64,000 nt of DNA from a virus. Where the stretch lies: IMG/VR virus record IMGVR_UViG_3300001450_010303, positions 1 through 64,000 of that record. The stretch is one strand, 5' to 3'. The notes under the pieces are model-generated. The model made no database searches. It saw only the letters and a list, made by a program, of their open reading frames with translations, and had not been told where the DNA came from. Positions within the stretch are counted from its first letter, which is position 1; every line of letters starts with the position of its first letter. Both the position numbers and the translations under genes were made by a program. Below are positions 13,249-21,826 of the stretch, one piece after another.

Positions 13249-14336
13249 TCAACATATTTACTAATAGAATGTTCCGTCGTTTTACTATATTTCTGATATC
13301 CTTGGGTGCTATTGTATCGTGTTTTACAGACTATGGGATAATGAAACCGGGTGACGATAATTATATTTATGTTTATGACACCGCGGTAACAACTGTCGAG
13401 GTAGAGGTTGAAGTACCGGTAGAAGTTGAAGTTGAAGTTGAGGTTCCTGTTGAAGTTATCGTTGAAGTTCCAATTTATATAGAAGTAGAAGTGGAGGGCG
13501 ACGTCGGGGAAATCTGGATAGATTCGTTTCGACAACCAAATGAAGTTGATGGTATTGATATTTTATGGGTTATTGATACATCTGGCTCGATGCATCGATA
13601 TGACGATCGGTTATTAGCAGGGATTGAAACTATGCTGGCGGCGTTGCCACCTACGAACTGGCGTTTGGTTATGATATCTAACGATCCATCATATGCAGTC
13701 ACCGAGTCTGAATTTCCCCTAGTGCCTGGTGATGACATAGATGACGCCACCTCAATGTATACTATAATGGGTCGTGGCGGCATAGAAAGGGGCTTTGAGG
13801 CAGTTTATGAGTATATCACGGCGAATCCATACGCTGCCACGTGGATGAGGGCTGATGCTGCTCTCTTGGTCGTATTCGTGTCGGATGAAGAAGAACAAAG
13901 TTACACGGTCATGCCAGCTGTTTCAGATTTTACTTCCTGGTATAGTAGCCTGCGTGGTGGTTCTTCATTCATCTCAAGTATTGTTAATCAAGAACCAACT
14001 ATTTCAATGTGTCCATGGACGGTTAATCCGATTGACGTCGGAGACAGATATATGGATGCTACAACTTACTTTGCCGGTATTGTTGTAGATATTTGTGAGG
14101 AGGACTGGAGTGCTGGTGTAGCAGATGCTACACGATCGGTGGCGCCACATGAGGATTGGGAGCTAACTAAGATCCCAATTGAAGATTCAATAGTTGTGTT
14201 TATTAATGGCTCTCCAGACTACAATTGGACTTATTCTGCGATTGATAATACAATATATTTTACAGTTACTCCTTCTGGGAGTGCATTAGTTGAGATAGGC
14301 TACAGATACTTATTGCCAGATACCGGAACACCATAA
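13245..14336 (+). CDS. exported vWA-domain lipoprotein with Val-Glu stalk
   Basis: 363 residues. A lipoprotein signal (FTIFLISLGAIVSC, lipid Cys at 26) is followed by a Val-Glu(-Pro) repeat at 51-84 that would form an extended stalk. A vWA domain follows with MIDAS D111-x-S113-x-S115 (DTSGS). vWA domains bind metal and ligands or other proteins. An alternative start at Met9 would also leave a good signal. A phage-encoded surface lipoprotein could alter adsorption of other phages or host contacts, which is inference. Confidence 0.85.
   Translation: MINIFTNRMFRRFTIFLISLGAIVSCFTDYGIMKPGDDNYIYVYDTAVTTVEVEVEVPVEVEVEVEVPVEVIVEVPIYIEVEVEGDVGEIWIDSFRQPNEVDGIDILWVIDTSGSMHRYDDRLLAGIETMLAALPPTNWRLVMISNDPSYAVTESEFPLVPGDDIDDATSMYTIMGRGGIERGFEAVYEYITANPYAATWMRADAALLVVFVSDEEEQSYTVMPAVSDFTSWYSSLRGGSSFISSIVNQEPTISMCPWTVNPIDVGDRYMDATTYFAGIVVDICEEDWSAGVADATRSVAPHEDWELTKIPIEDSIVVFINGSPDYNWTYSAIDNTIYFTVTPSGSALVEIGYRYLLPDTGTP
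13395..13496 (+). repeat. GTTGAA/GTAGAG microsatellite coding the Val-Glu stalk
   Basis: Hexamer-based GTTGAAGTTGAAGTTGAGG-type repeats within the vWA lipoprotein gene. Being in frame in 6-base units, slippage would change stalk length without breaking the gene. Confidence 0.7.
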
Positions 14337-14351
14337 ACATAAGAGGTTAAA

Positions 14352-15083
14352 ATGAAGTATTTAATACTATTAATGAGTTTGTTATTTTCAACAGCGTCAG
14401 TAGCACAGGATTATAAGCCTATGTTGCCAGTCGATTCAATTGATAGTAGCATGAGAACAATTGAGAAGAGAGTTCGGGGAGCAGCAGTTAAAGTTACCTT
14501 CCCTTTTGAGGGTGGCCATGGCTCTGGATCCTATCTAAAATATAAGGACATTCATATTGTCATCACTGCGCAGCATGTTGCGCGCGGAAAGATAGGAGAA
14601 AATTACATGGTTTCGCACGGGGGAGAATCTCACATATCTATGTTGATATATTCTGACCCTGCAGATGATATTGCAGTACTTTTTGTTAAAACTCCCTTTA
14701 GAAGTATCGAACCAATGCCATTTAAACCCCAGGAAAAGACTGCAGATGTGGGTACAAGCATAGTTTATTCCGGTTTCCCTTCAGATCACAAACTAATGTC
14801 GTTTAGAGGTCAAGTTGCTGGTCATGAAAGCGGGAAGGGTATCGGAAAACACATCATTTTGCAGACATATGGGTGGTTTGGGTGTTCAGGATCCGTTATA
14901 TATGATACAAAAGGTTATATTGTTGGTGTATTATATGGCGTAGATGTTGAATATTACCCCGATATTCAGGTTCAAGAGAATTTAATATGGGTTGCTCCCA
15001 TTAATAAAATGCCAATTCGTAAAGCTTTAAAGAAGATGTGTGATGGTTGGCACGGAGAGAAGCGCCCAAAAGCGTGTAATTAA
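14352..15083 (+). CDS. secreted trypsin-like serine protease
   Basis: 243 residues. Signal peptide MKYLILLMSLLFSTASVA, cleavage likely after A18. The chymotrypsin-fold triad is visible: H75 in TAQHVA, D106 in DPADDIAVL, S179 in FGCSGS. It resembles the DegP/HtrA protease domain without PDZ domains. It would act in the periplasm or outside. It lies 15 bases after the vWA lipoprotein, so the two may form an exported pair. The target is unknown; activation or trimming of a surface protein is one possibility. Confidence 0.85.
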   Translation: MKYLILLMSLLFSTASVAQDYKPMLPVDSIDSSMRTIEKRVRGAAVKVTFPFEGGHGSGSYLKYKDIHIVITAQHVARGKIGENYMVSHGGESHISMLIYSDPADDIAVLFVKTPFRSIEPMPFKPQEKTADVGTSIVYSGFPSDHKLMSFRGQVAGHESGKGIGKHIILQTYGWFGCSGSVIYDTKGYIVGVLYGVDVEYYPDIQVQENLIWVAPINKMPIRKALKKMCDGWHGEKRPKACN

Positions 15084-15086
15084 CAC

Positions 15087-15545
15087 ATGAACCGTAGTTG
15101 GAGCGCATTTCTCACCGAAGGTGAGCTAAAAACCGTCGGAGTTGTTGTCTGTTTAGACGAAAAACAGCGTTTTTTGGTCATTCGGCGCTCAGATATCGAC
15201 GAAAGAGAGGGTCAATGGACAATTCCTGGTGGTCATATCGATGATGAGGACAGTACTATTGAAGAAGGAGCGGTTAGAGAGCTGTTTGAAGAGACAAATT
15301 TGACTTGTGAAGCCTCGGACTTGGTTTATCTTGGAGAACCAAAGGATAAAAAGCACTATTTTTTGACCTATAAGTGGTCTGGTACTATAAAAATCGACAA
15401 ACCCAACCCAATAACGGACGAAATAGAGCACGATGAGTGGAAATGGGCCACAATTGATGAGATAAAAGAGTTGTCGAACAGTGAAATACCGATCTATTTA
15501 TTGGAGAAAGCTCTGGAGATGTCTAAAAATGAAACTAATACTTGA
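15087..15545 (+). CDS. Nudix hydrolase with N-terminal tag
   Basis: 152 residues. The Nudix box runs from GGHIDDEDS to REL-F-EET-N-L near residues 47-71, with one extra residue before the REL helix. The family cleaves nucleoside diphosphates linked to X, such as ADP-ribose, NADH, caps or damaged dNTPs. The substrate cannot be read here. The first 11 residues (MNRSWSAFLTE) match the W..F-L-x-E tag seen on several neighbours, a possible capsid-targeting sequence. It overlaps the next gene by 17 bases. Confidence 0.85.
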   Translation: MNRSWSAFLTEGELKTVGVVVCLDEKQRFLVIRRSDIDEREGQWTIPGGHIDDEDSTIEEGAVRELFEETNLTCEASDLVYLGEPKDKKHYFLTYKWSGTIKIDKPNPITDEIEHDEWKWATIDEIKELSNSEIPIYLLEKALEMSKNETNT

Positions 15546-15984
15546 AAATTGGCAAGAATTTCTCAACGAAAAGAAGAATAAAGCCGGAAAAGAGCAAGGA
15601 GCCGATGGAAAAGCTTGTTGGGATGGCTATAAGTACGCCGGAACAGAAGACGGAAAGGACAAATGTGTCCCAATGGAAGAAGAACAGGACATCGATGCTA
15701 TCATCGATGAAGAAATCCAAGCAGTTTTAGATGAAAAAGCCAAAAAACCGTGTAAACCATCGAAAGGAAAACGATTTACTAAGCGCGTCGACGGCAAATG
15801 TCGCTCATTTGGGCAAAAAGGACAAGCAAAAGGCGGCGGAGATCGCATTAGACCCGGCACAAAGAAGGGTGATGCATACTGCGCACGGTCAGCAAAGATT
15901 AAAAAGTGTAAAAACCCCCCATGTGCCAACGCATTATCTCGTAAAAAGTGGAAATGTCGTGGTTCCAAGTCAGTTGCGGAGTAA
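15529..15984 (+). CDS. basic Cys-rich protein with N-terminal tag
   Basis: 151 residues from ATG 15529. It begins MKLILENWQEFLNE, nearly the same as the ORFs at 19638 and 20060. A CWDGYKYAGT...DKCVP motif follows, then an acidic stretch, then a Lys/Arg-rich C-terminus with many Cys (PGTKKGDAYCARS, CKNPPCANALSRKKWKC). This could be zinc-binding and DNA-binding, as expected of an internal capsid protein. From memory such Cys-rich tails recur in uncultured marine phages. Function unproven. Confidence 0.7.
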   Translation: MKLILENWQEFLNEKKNKAGKEQGADGKACWDGYKYAGTEDGKDKCVPMEEEQDIDAIIDEEIQAVLDEKAKKPCKPSKGKRFTKRVDGKCRSFGQKGQAKGGGDRIRPGTKKGDAYCARSAKIKKCKNPPCANALSRKKWKCRGSKSVAE

Positions 15985-15987
15985 ATA

Positions 15988-18381
15988 ATGTTAAATGACG
16001 AACAAATCCTGCTAAAAACAGCACAATTATTGGAAAATTTCGATATTTCCGACAAAAAACCCGATAAATTGCTTCGGGAACTCGATGATATTGAGTTAGA
16101 AGCCTTAGATGATGTGCTAGACGACATGAAAGGCGAAGATCTCGCGTTTAATGGGTTATTTAACGGCGAAATGCGCAAAGTTATCGACTTTCCGACGATG
16201 GATAACTCTACGGACCTTGGACAGTTCGGAGAATTCTTCAAAAAGCAAGATTTTGAAGTAGATTGGGAAAAAGGAATGCTCTCAGCCGAACGGGAGGTTG
16301 GCAATCGCAGTACTGAAGATATAGTAAATCAGTTGATGGGCGGTCCAGATGCGCGCATTCAGTCGAAAAAGAAGAAAATTCAGATGAAAGTCGGCAAATT
16401 CTTCGCAAAAGTGGCAGGTCTGAGTTCAAAAAGGGATATTTTGTATCAAAAAGTGTATGATCACCTGGATAAGATGAATTATACCGGTCCGCATGGCAAA
16501 GTCGACGTTCCATGGAAAATAAGCGGGGAAATGGTCAAAGCAGCGCTTGATGAAAAAGAACAAGAAGATTATAGCCGAATAGATACTCAAATCAGCTTAT
16601 ATATCCCAAATCCGGGTGTTGCTGGACCTGCGGGCTACGCTTTGACCGATTTAGCGACTAAAATGGCGAAATATTGGCAAACAAACGCTGGATACATCAA
16701 AAAAGAGATAAATAAGATCGATAATGACAAATATTCCATTATTATCACTCGACATCCCATTGATGTGTTAAGAATGAGCGATTTTGACAAAATTACCTCT
16801 TGTCACTCTCCACCAAGTCGTTCTGGAGGCACAAATGAGTATTATAAGTGCGCTGTTGCCGAAGCACAGGGCCATGGAGCACTTGCGTACGTCGTAGAAA
16901 CGGAAGATCTGCTTTATAAAACAAATACAAGTAATATTGAGAGCGCAGAACAAGAAATTCAAGAAGGTGAGATATTTGCCGATGATAATAGAGCCGGCGG
17001 AGCAGGATTCGATATAGAGCCCATAAGTCGCGCCAGACTGCGCCAAATGCGATACTACGATACTGACACGCCTAAACGCTGGGACGACGGTACAGAGCTA
17101 GCAGTACCTGAAGAACGCATATATGGTGTTGGTATTCCCGGGATATCTGATAGGATTAGAGAATGGGCAAGAAAAAACCAAGAAGAGGCACTCAAAAACA
17201 TGCCTAGTACTGGTGATGATGGAGAAGATGTCAATTTAGACAGGTTTTTCATTTTTGGTGGTTCGTATGAGGACACAGCCGGCGCTGAAGGGCGCGAATC
17301 TTTGCTTTCAAAGCTCGCAATGATTGAAACAGAGGCAATGACTGGTAACATCCGCCAAAACAGAGAAACCGAAGATGCTTTAGACGCAAATGCCATTTCT
17401 GGGTTACTTGGAAGGTATAGGGCTGATGTAGAACGGATTGAAGCTGAATGGAATCAACGATATGCCGCTGCGGGAGTATCTGCTAGCGTAGAAGACGATG
17501 GAGAAGGTGGTGTTTACATTGAAGCAGAAGCTCGGATTACTTTTGATTATAGTTTTGATGAGCTTGTGAGGTTACCCAACTCTTATCCAACGGGAATGCA
17601 GGCTTTTGATAACATAAATGACATATGGGGTGATATCTTTGATACAGACTCTGGGTTCGTTAATAAATTCTCGAATACAACCGTTCATATTGGTTGTAGA
17701 TTTAACTTAGAACACCCCGAGATCGGAGAATCAGCGCTGATGTATGATCCTGATGGTTTTGATGCATTTTGCGCGGAGATTGATAAGCTAGATGATAGGC
17801 GAGATGCTTTCAAAGCCGCTATTGATGAGTTTTTAAAGCGCGAAGGCTATTTGGAAGGCGGAGAATACATCAAATTAGCATATGAAATAGAAGATACGCC
17901 TTTTGAGTCTTATGAATGGGATGTAAGGTCTGATGGAGAAGATCCAAGCGAGTCATATGAATCAACAGCTGCAGTGTCTCACGACTTTAACCCTGAAGCG
18001 CTTGGGGTAAGCCCACAGGTATTGATTCAGATTCTTGATTCTCGCGATTGGCGTCTTTTCATCAGAAAAGAGCTGCTTAAACATCCGCGGACCGAACTTG
18101 GGGTTGAGTACTACCTTGATATTGGTAATAGCAGTGCTGTGGCCTCCGGTGAAGATATCGAATATACCATCGAGTTTAGAATCACAGCCGATGACCCAGA
18201 TGCGCGCGTAGAATTGTTCCGAGAGCTTACAACGGGCGAAACAGATGATGAAGATCGGCTGAATAGCTTGTTTGATTGGGCAATAAAGCAAATGCTTAAT
18301 CAACGTTTGCCGGCTAGCCAACAACAAAACTTAGATGAACGCCTCGTGAAAACGTGGAAAGGATTTTTAGGAAGAATATGA
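15988..18381 (+). CDS. large unknown protein, 797 residues
   Basis: Acidic protein with a striking central segment near residues 250-275 (SIIITRHPIDVLRMSDFDK, then SCHSPP). From memory, related 'RHP.D...MS......SC' segments occur in uncharacterised proteins of T4-like marine phages. No known catalytic motif. The C-terminus (LVKTWKGFLGRI) resembles the W..FL tag found at the N-termini of its neighbours. It may be virion-associated. It overlaps the next gene by 4 bases. Confidence 0.7.
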   Translation: MLNDEQILLKTAQLLENFDISDKKPDKLLRELDDIELEALDDVLDDMKGEDLAFNGLFNGEMRKVIDFPTMDNSTDLGQFGEFFKKQDFEVDWEKGMLSAEREVGNRSTEDIVNQLMGGPDARIQSKKKKIQMKVGKFFAKVAGLSSKRDILYQKVYDHLDKMNYTGPHGKVDVPWKISGEMVKAALDEKEQEDYSRIDTQISLYIPNPGVAGPAGYALTDLATKMAKYWQTNAGYIKKEINKIDNDKYSIIITRHPIDVLRMSDFDKITSCHSPPSRSGGTNEYYKCAVAEAQGHGALAYVVETEDLLYKTNTSNIESAEQEIQEGEIFADDNRAGGAGFDIEPISRARLRQMRYYDTDTPKRWDDGTELAVPEERIYGVGIPGISDRIREWARKNQEEALKNMPSTGDDGEDVNLDRFFIFGGSYEDTAGAEGRESLLSKLAMIETEAMTGNIRQNRETEDALDANAISGLLGRYRADVERIEAEWNQRYAAAGVSASVEDDGEGGVYIEAEARITFDYSFDELVRLPNSYPTGMQAFDNINDIWGDIFDTDSGFVNKFSNTTVHIGCRFNLEHPEIGESALMYDPDGFDAFCAEIDKLDDRRDAFKAAIDEFLKREGYLEGGEYIKLAYEIEDTPFESYEWDVRSDGEDPSESYESTAAVSHDFNPEALGVSPQVLIQILDSRDWRLFIRKELLKHPRTELGVEYYLDIGNSSAVASGEDIEYTIEFRITADDPDARVELFRELTTGETDDEDRLNSLFDWAIKQMLNQRLPASQQQNLDERLVKTWKGFLGRI

Positions 18382-18626
18382 GCAAATATCTACAAGATCC
18401 AGAGTATCTCTTTAGTATTTTAACTGCTATCGTAAAGAAAAATGGGGGAAGAATAGAAATCACCGATGAAGAAATGAAAAATGTATCTAAGGGAGATCTA
18501 ATTGGTATGTATTATGAACCCAAAACTGAAACCCTAATACTTAAAGAAGTAGAGCCGCAAGATATGTTGCAAGCTACGACGATTATTAGAGATAAAAAGG
18601 GAACCGATAAGGTTTATGATAACTGA
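18378..18626 (+). CDS. unknown 82-residue protein
   Basis: ATG at 18378 overlaps the previous stop (ATGA). Predicted helix then beta (YLFSILTAIVKKNGGRIEIT, LIGMYYEPKTETLILKEV). No motif. Its stop shares a base with the next ATG. Confidence 0.65.
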   Translation: MSKYLQDPEYLFSILTAIVKKNGGRIEITDEEMKNVSKGDLIGMYYEPKTETLILKEVEPQDMLQATTIIRDKKGTDKVYDN

Positions 18627-18868
18627 TGCTTAAAAAATTTACCGAACATCTTGAAAAACAAGATGAAACATATTTCCAACACTTCTGTAGTGCCTGGAAG
18701 ATTGTATTTTGTTTAAAAAAGATAGAAGTGCGCTGTGCGGTGCATGCTGTGTTTCCTTTCTTATATACAGATGCTCTATCAAGTCAATTAGACTGTCTTT
18801 ATAAACTAACGAATCGAGCCAAGCCGAATATAGACGAAGAATTATATGAAACATACGGTGGTGATTAA
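18626..18868 (+). CDS. DUF6356-like small protein
   Basis: 80 residues reading FTEHLEKQDETYFQHFCSAW, then CAVHAVFPFLYTDALSS. The H-x2-F-C..AW and HA-x2-PF pattern matches what I recall of DUF6356, a family of unknown function with a hydrophobic helical pair found in marine bacteria and phages. It is the last gene before an internal promoter. Confidence 0.6.
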   Translation: MLKKFTEHLEKQDETYFQHFCSAWKIVFCLKKIEVRCAVHAVFPFLYTDALSSQLDCLYKLTNRAKPNIDEELYETYGGD

Positions 18869-18876
18869 ACTTTATA

Positions 18877-18906
18877 TTGACAACCATGACATTAATATGT
18901 TATTAT
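18877..18906 (+). promoter_or_regulatory. promoter for the iscU-iscA pair
   Basis: TTGACA at 18877-18882, then a 17-18 base spacer and TTATTA/TATTAT at 18900-18906. It lies 14 bases before the iscU-like ATG, in the only gap of this stretch. There is no triple-box array here. Confidence 0.55.
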
Positions 18907-18919
18907 TAAGTAAAACAAT

Positions 18920-19315
18920 ATGACATATTCAGATAAAGTAATAGATCATTTTCAAAACCCACAGAATGTAGGCAGTATGGAACGAACCGATCCAAACGTA
19001 GGTACCGGCATGGTGGGTGCGCCGGCGTGTGGGGATGTGATGAAACTTCAATTGCGTATTAATGACGATGGTATCATCGAGGATGCTAAATTCAAAACCT
19101 TTGGCTGCGGTTCAGCAATTGCCTCTAGCTCGCTAATTACAACAATAGTTAAGGGGAAGCACATGAGCGAAGCCGCCAAAATTAGTAACTCTGATATTGC
19201 ACAGGAACTTTCTCTTCCACCGGTGAAGATTCATTGTTCTGTTTTGGCGGAGGATGCGATCAAAGCCGCAATTAAAGATTGGGAGGAAAAGCGAAATGGC
19301 TATAACGATGACTGA
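18920..19315 (+). CDS. iscU: IscU-like Fe-S scaffold protein
   Basis: 131 residues, full length for the family. Ligands are all present: C37 (ACGD, with D39), C63 (FGCGSA), H105 and C106 (IHCS). The LPPVK motif at 99-103, bound by the HscA chaperone in bacteria, is intact. It would build 2Fe-2S clusters using host IscS sulfur and pass them on with host HscAB. The A-type carrier follows directly, overlapping by 20 bases. It has its own promoter. Probably supports Fe-S enzymes such as the radical SAM protein at 41786 or host enzymes. Confidence 0.92.
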   Translation: MTYSDKVIDHFQNPQNVGSMERTDPNVGTGMVGAPACGDVMKLQLRINDDGIIEDAKFKTFGCGSAIASSSLITTIVKGKHMSEAAKISNSDIAQELSLPPVKIHCSVLAEDAIKAAIKDWEEKRNGYNDD

Positions 19316-19622
19316 TTTCGCAATTCAAAAAGTATCTGGGATAATGATGAAGAGGCAGATGCCCGGTTATTATTTAAGAGTAGGGCTGAAAGGCGGCGGA
19401 TGTTCTGGGTATATGTATTCGTATGATTTTATTGAGACACCCGAAGAGAAGGACAAGATTTTTGAATTCGGAGAAGTAAAAATCTGTATTGATATCAAAT
19501 CTTACTTGTTTCTCAATGGAATGGAAATTGACTATGAAGAAGACCTTTTAAAGTCTGGATTAGTATTTAATACACCAAAGGCACAAAGATCTTGTGGTTG
19601 TGGTGAAAGCATTTCGTTTTAA
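19296..19622 (+). CDS. iscA: IscA/ErpA-type Fe-S carrier
   Basis: 108 residues from ATG 19296, which follows GGGAGGAAAAGCGAA. The three conserved Cys are present: C36 (GGGCSGY), C100 and C102 (RSCGCGES). A-type carriers deliver clusters from the IscU scaffold to target proteins. An in-frame upstream start at 19254 lacks support. Coupling with iscU makes a minimal two-gene assembly set. Confidence 0.92.
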   Translation: MAITMTDFAIQKVSGIMMKRQMPGYYLRVGLKGGGCSGYMYSYDFIETPEEKDKIFEFGEVKICIDIKSYLFLNGMEIDYEEDLLKSGLVFNTPKAQRSCGCGESISF

Positions 19623-19637
19623 GGAATATATAGTTAT

Positions 19638-20063
19638 ATGAAACTCCTACTTGAAAATTGGAGAGAATATCTGAAAGAGGAGGAAGTCGAAGAGGGATTA
19701 TCTTCAAAATTAGCCCTAGGTGCGGCACTTGCTGGGGGTATTAGTCCAGCCATGGCACAAGACACGAGTGGTGTCGACACCGCCGAAAAAACCCAACAGG
19801 TGGATAAAGCAGAAGATACTTCAAATTTGGTGAAGAACAAAGACGGGACGTACAGCTTAACATTAGATATCCCGGGACATTTTCAAAAGTTAAGCCCGGG
19901 CATGAAGCGGACATTCCTGCAGAACTGGGCAAGAACTGAATTTGCAAAGAAAATGGCTGGAGCATTAGACGGTGAAGCCTATCAGTTAGAGATGTCCGGA
20001 AGATTGTCATCTATGACAGAAGATACTGTAACTTTTACCGGTACTGTAAATATCATAAAATGA
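19638..20063 (+). CDS. tagged protein with internal hydrophobic segment
   Basis: 141 residues beginning MKLLLENWREYLKE, followed by an acidic stretch and a hydrophobic segment at about 22-40 (SSKLALGAALAGGISPAMAQ) that ends like a signal-peptidase site (AMAQ-D). The remainder is a small beta-rich domain (GTYSLTLDIPGHF, TVTFTGTVNI). If the tag is cleaved after LKE, the remaining N-terminus would expose a secretion-like segment. The gene's first 24 bases are identical to those of the next gene. Confidence 0.7.
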   Translation: MKLLLENWREYLKEEEVEEGLSSKLALGAALAGGISPAMAQDTSGVDTAEKTQQVDKAEDTSNLVKNKDGTYSLTLDIPGHFQKLSPGMKRTFLQNWARTEFAKKMAGALDGEAYQLEMSGRLSSMTEDTVTFTGTVNIIK

Positions 20064-20761
20064 AACTCCTACTTGAAAATTGGCGAAAGTTTGTCAATGA
20101 AGAGATGGAAGAACCCATCACGACCCTTCGCATCTTCGACTTCGATGAGACAATAGCCCATACGAGGTCAGAAACCCGTGTTAAAGCCCCCGACGGCTCC
20201 GAAGCGACCCTGAGTGACCAGCAGGAGTTTGAAGCCTATATGAACGCAGCTGCAGTGAAAGAAGGAATAGAAGCTTTTGACGCCGTGGATGCTTTGATGG
20301 AGTTGGGTTATCAAATTGATTTAAGCGACTTTTCGATTGTTAAAGATCCAGATGAAATCGTGATCATCACTGATATTATGCGTGAGTTCCCACCAGATTC
20401 TAAAACTTATATTATGACCGCAAGGCGGGGAAATTCAATCGGGCCAATTATCGATTATCTTGATGAGATTAATATTGATTCTTCACAAGTTAGAATAATG
20501 GCCACACAGGGAGAATCTAAAGGGGATGTGATGGCGCAGATGCTTAGACAAAAATTGATGTCTGACGGAAAATCAAATATTAATCGCATCGAATATTATG
20601 AGGATTCTGAGAAGAATATCGATGATGTGTTAGCGAAGGTTTGCGAGAACCCAAAGTTAATTGATATTAAACCAATAGATTTTGAGCTAATCATTAACAA
20701 AGTTATTAATAATGATGGCCAGTATAATATTCATCGGATTGAATGTAAGACTCCGGACTAA
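20060..20761 (+). CDS. HAD-type phosphatase with N-terminal tag
   Basis: 233 residues. After the tag MKLLLENWRKFVNE comes HAD motif I (FDFDET, nucleophile D27, D29), later a motif II-like IMTARRG and an acidic motif (YYEDSEKNIDDV). These enzymes act on phosphate esters. Some phage relatives dephosphorylate nucleic-acid ends, but the substrate here is unknown. It overlaps the previous gene by 4 bases. Confidence 0.8.
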   Translation: MKLLLENWRKFVNEEMEEPITTLRIFDFDETIAHTRSETRVKAPDGSEATLSDQQEFEAYMNAAAVKEGIEAFDAVDALMELGYQIDLSDFSIVKDPDEIVIITDIMREFPPDSKTYIMTARRGNSIGPIIDYLDEINIDSSQVRIMATQGESKGDVMAQMLRQKLMSDGKSNINRIEYYEDSEKNIDDVLAKVCENPKLIDIKPIDFELIINKVINNDGQYNIHRIECKTPD

Positions 20762-20785
20762 TTAAGAGCAGTTGAGGACTAAAAT

Positions 20786-21109
20786 ATGGCAGAAACAAAC
20801 GGGTGGGATACCTACTCAAAATTAGTGTTACAACAACTTGAATCTCTTTCTGGTGGTATTGATGGGTTGCAGTCTGAGTTACAAGATGTTAAAGAACAGC
20901 TAACTGAACTTAAGGCAAAAGAGGATAGGGTTCAAGATTTAAAGTCCTGGAAAGAGAAGTTTGATGAAGTAGCTTCACCTACTCAACTGCAAATAAGATT
21001 TGAAGAAATCGAAGAGTTAAAAGAGTTTAAGACAAAAGCGGTTACCATGTTTATGGTTGTACAAGCGGCCATGGCCTTTGGTATGGCCATCGCTCTCGAA
21101 ATATTCTAG
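20786..21109 (+). CDS. coiled-coil protein with C-terminal membrane anchor
   Basis: 107 residues. Residues 15-85 are a long heptad-like helix (LSGGIDGLQSELQDVKEQL, then LKAKEDRV). The C-terminal 20 residues are a membrane span (TMFMVVQAAMAFGMAIALEI). The layout resembles XhlA-type hemolysin or holin accessory proteins, and from memory similar proteins are common in marine phages. A role at the inner membrane during lysis is plausible but unproven. Confidence 0.7.
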   Translation: MAETNGWDTYSKLVLQQLESLSGGIDGLQSELQDVKEQLTELKAKEDRVQDLKSWKEKFDEVASPTQLQIRFEEIEELKEFKTKAVTMFMVVQAAMAFGMAIALEIF

Positions 21110-21110
21110 C

Positions 21111-21138
21111 TTGCTTAAGTTTAAAAACGTGTTATATT
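21111..21138 (+). promoter_or_regulatory. promoter with leaderless geometry
   Basis: TTGCTT at 21111-21116, 16-base spacer, TATATT at 21133-21138. The ATG of the next gene is only 6 bases downstream of the -10, so the transcript would start at or very near the start codon. Confidence 0.5.
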
Positions 21139-21144
21139 AATAAT

Positions 21145-21468
21145 ATGTTAAATTTTAAAACTGGTGATTTGATCGCATATCACTTCCATAATATTGTTAA
21201 ACCATTGAAAGTCGGCATAGTGATAACAGATGATATAAAAACATTTACTGTAAAATGGATCCATTATAATCAAAGTTTTTTTATGGAAAAAGACGCGGAT
21301 ATTTACGGAGAGTTAAGTAATACATACCTTTTAACGACTGTGCAGATTTATAGAGATTGCAAGGACACCGGTTTATCATTATTAAACTCTATGTACTTTG
21401 ATGGGGAAAAAAACCAACAGAGAAGAACGTCTCAAACAAATAGTGAGACAATTATCCGGCAAAGTTAA
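21145..21468 (+). CDS. VGDLV-family protein
   Basis: 107 residues: FKTGDLIAYHF, KVGIVITDD, FTVKWIHY, and a longer C-terminal tail beyond the core. It has no ribosome site and sits against a -10 element, suggesting a leaderless mRNA. The 3' end overlaps the next ORF by 68 bases. Confidence 0.7.
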   Translation: MLNFKTGDLIAYHFHNIVKPLKVGIVITDDIKTFTVKWIHYNQSFFMEKDADIYGELSNTYLLTTVQIYRDCKDTGLSLLNSMYFDGEKNQQRRTSQTNSETIIRQS

Positions 21469-21688
21469 TATTGACGATGAGCCGGTACCAGAAGTTGCAA
21501 TTAAGGGTAAAGGACATATAATGTGTTTTAATTCTTCAAAAAGAATGTTTATACGAATAGCGCGGGGAACAAAGGCTTATGTTATTGACCCAGAAATGAA
21601 TAGTGAGGGAAGAGTGATGATATATACCTTCAGTGGTAGTATAGTAGAGATTAAGCCAGAAGAGCTAGTCAATACAGGATTTGACTAA
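21401..21688 (+). CDS. unknown 95-residue protein, possibly VGDLV-related
   Basis: ATG at 21401 (MGKKTNREERLKQIVRQL), a TTG at 21398 also being in frame. A basic helix is followed by beta strands (HIMCFNSSKRMFIRIARG, VMIYTFSGSIVEIKPEEL). The end resembles the WLxxI ending of the VGDLV group, but GDLV itself is missing. The overlap with the previous gene is unusually long. Confidence 0.55.
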   Translation: MGKKTNREERLKQIVRQLSGKVNIDDEPVPEVAIKGKGHIMCFNSSKRMFIRIARGTKAYVIDPEMNSEGRVMIYTFSGSIVEIKPEELVNTGFD

Positions 21689-21826
21689 ATGTTGTTTGAG
21701 TTTGGATATTTTTGGAAAACTATTTTTTCTCTTTTGGCAGCTTGGACGTTGTATGGTTTTGTTGGATTTGAATTCACAGTAGTAACTTTATTGGTGCTTT
21801 TGCTGTCGCATGAATTTCACAAATAA
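21689..21826 (+). CDS. 45-residue hydrophobic membrane peptide
   Basis: The ATG directly follows the previous stop. Almost entirely hydrophobic and aromatic: FEFGYFWKTIFSLLAAWTLY, then FTVVTLLVLLLSHEF. One long or two short spans. No family recognised. It could be a holin-like or anti-host membrane peptide. Confidence 0.5.
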   Translation: MLFEFGYFWKTIFSLLAAWTLYGFVGFEFTVVTLLVLLLSHEFHK

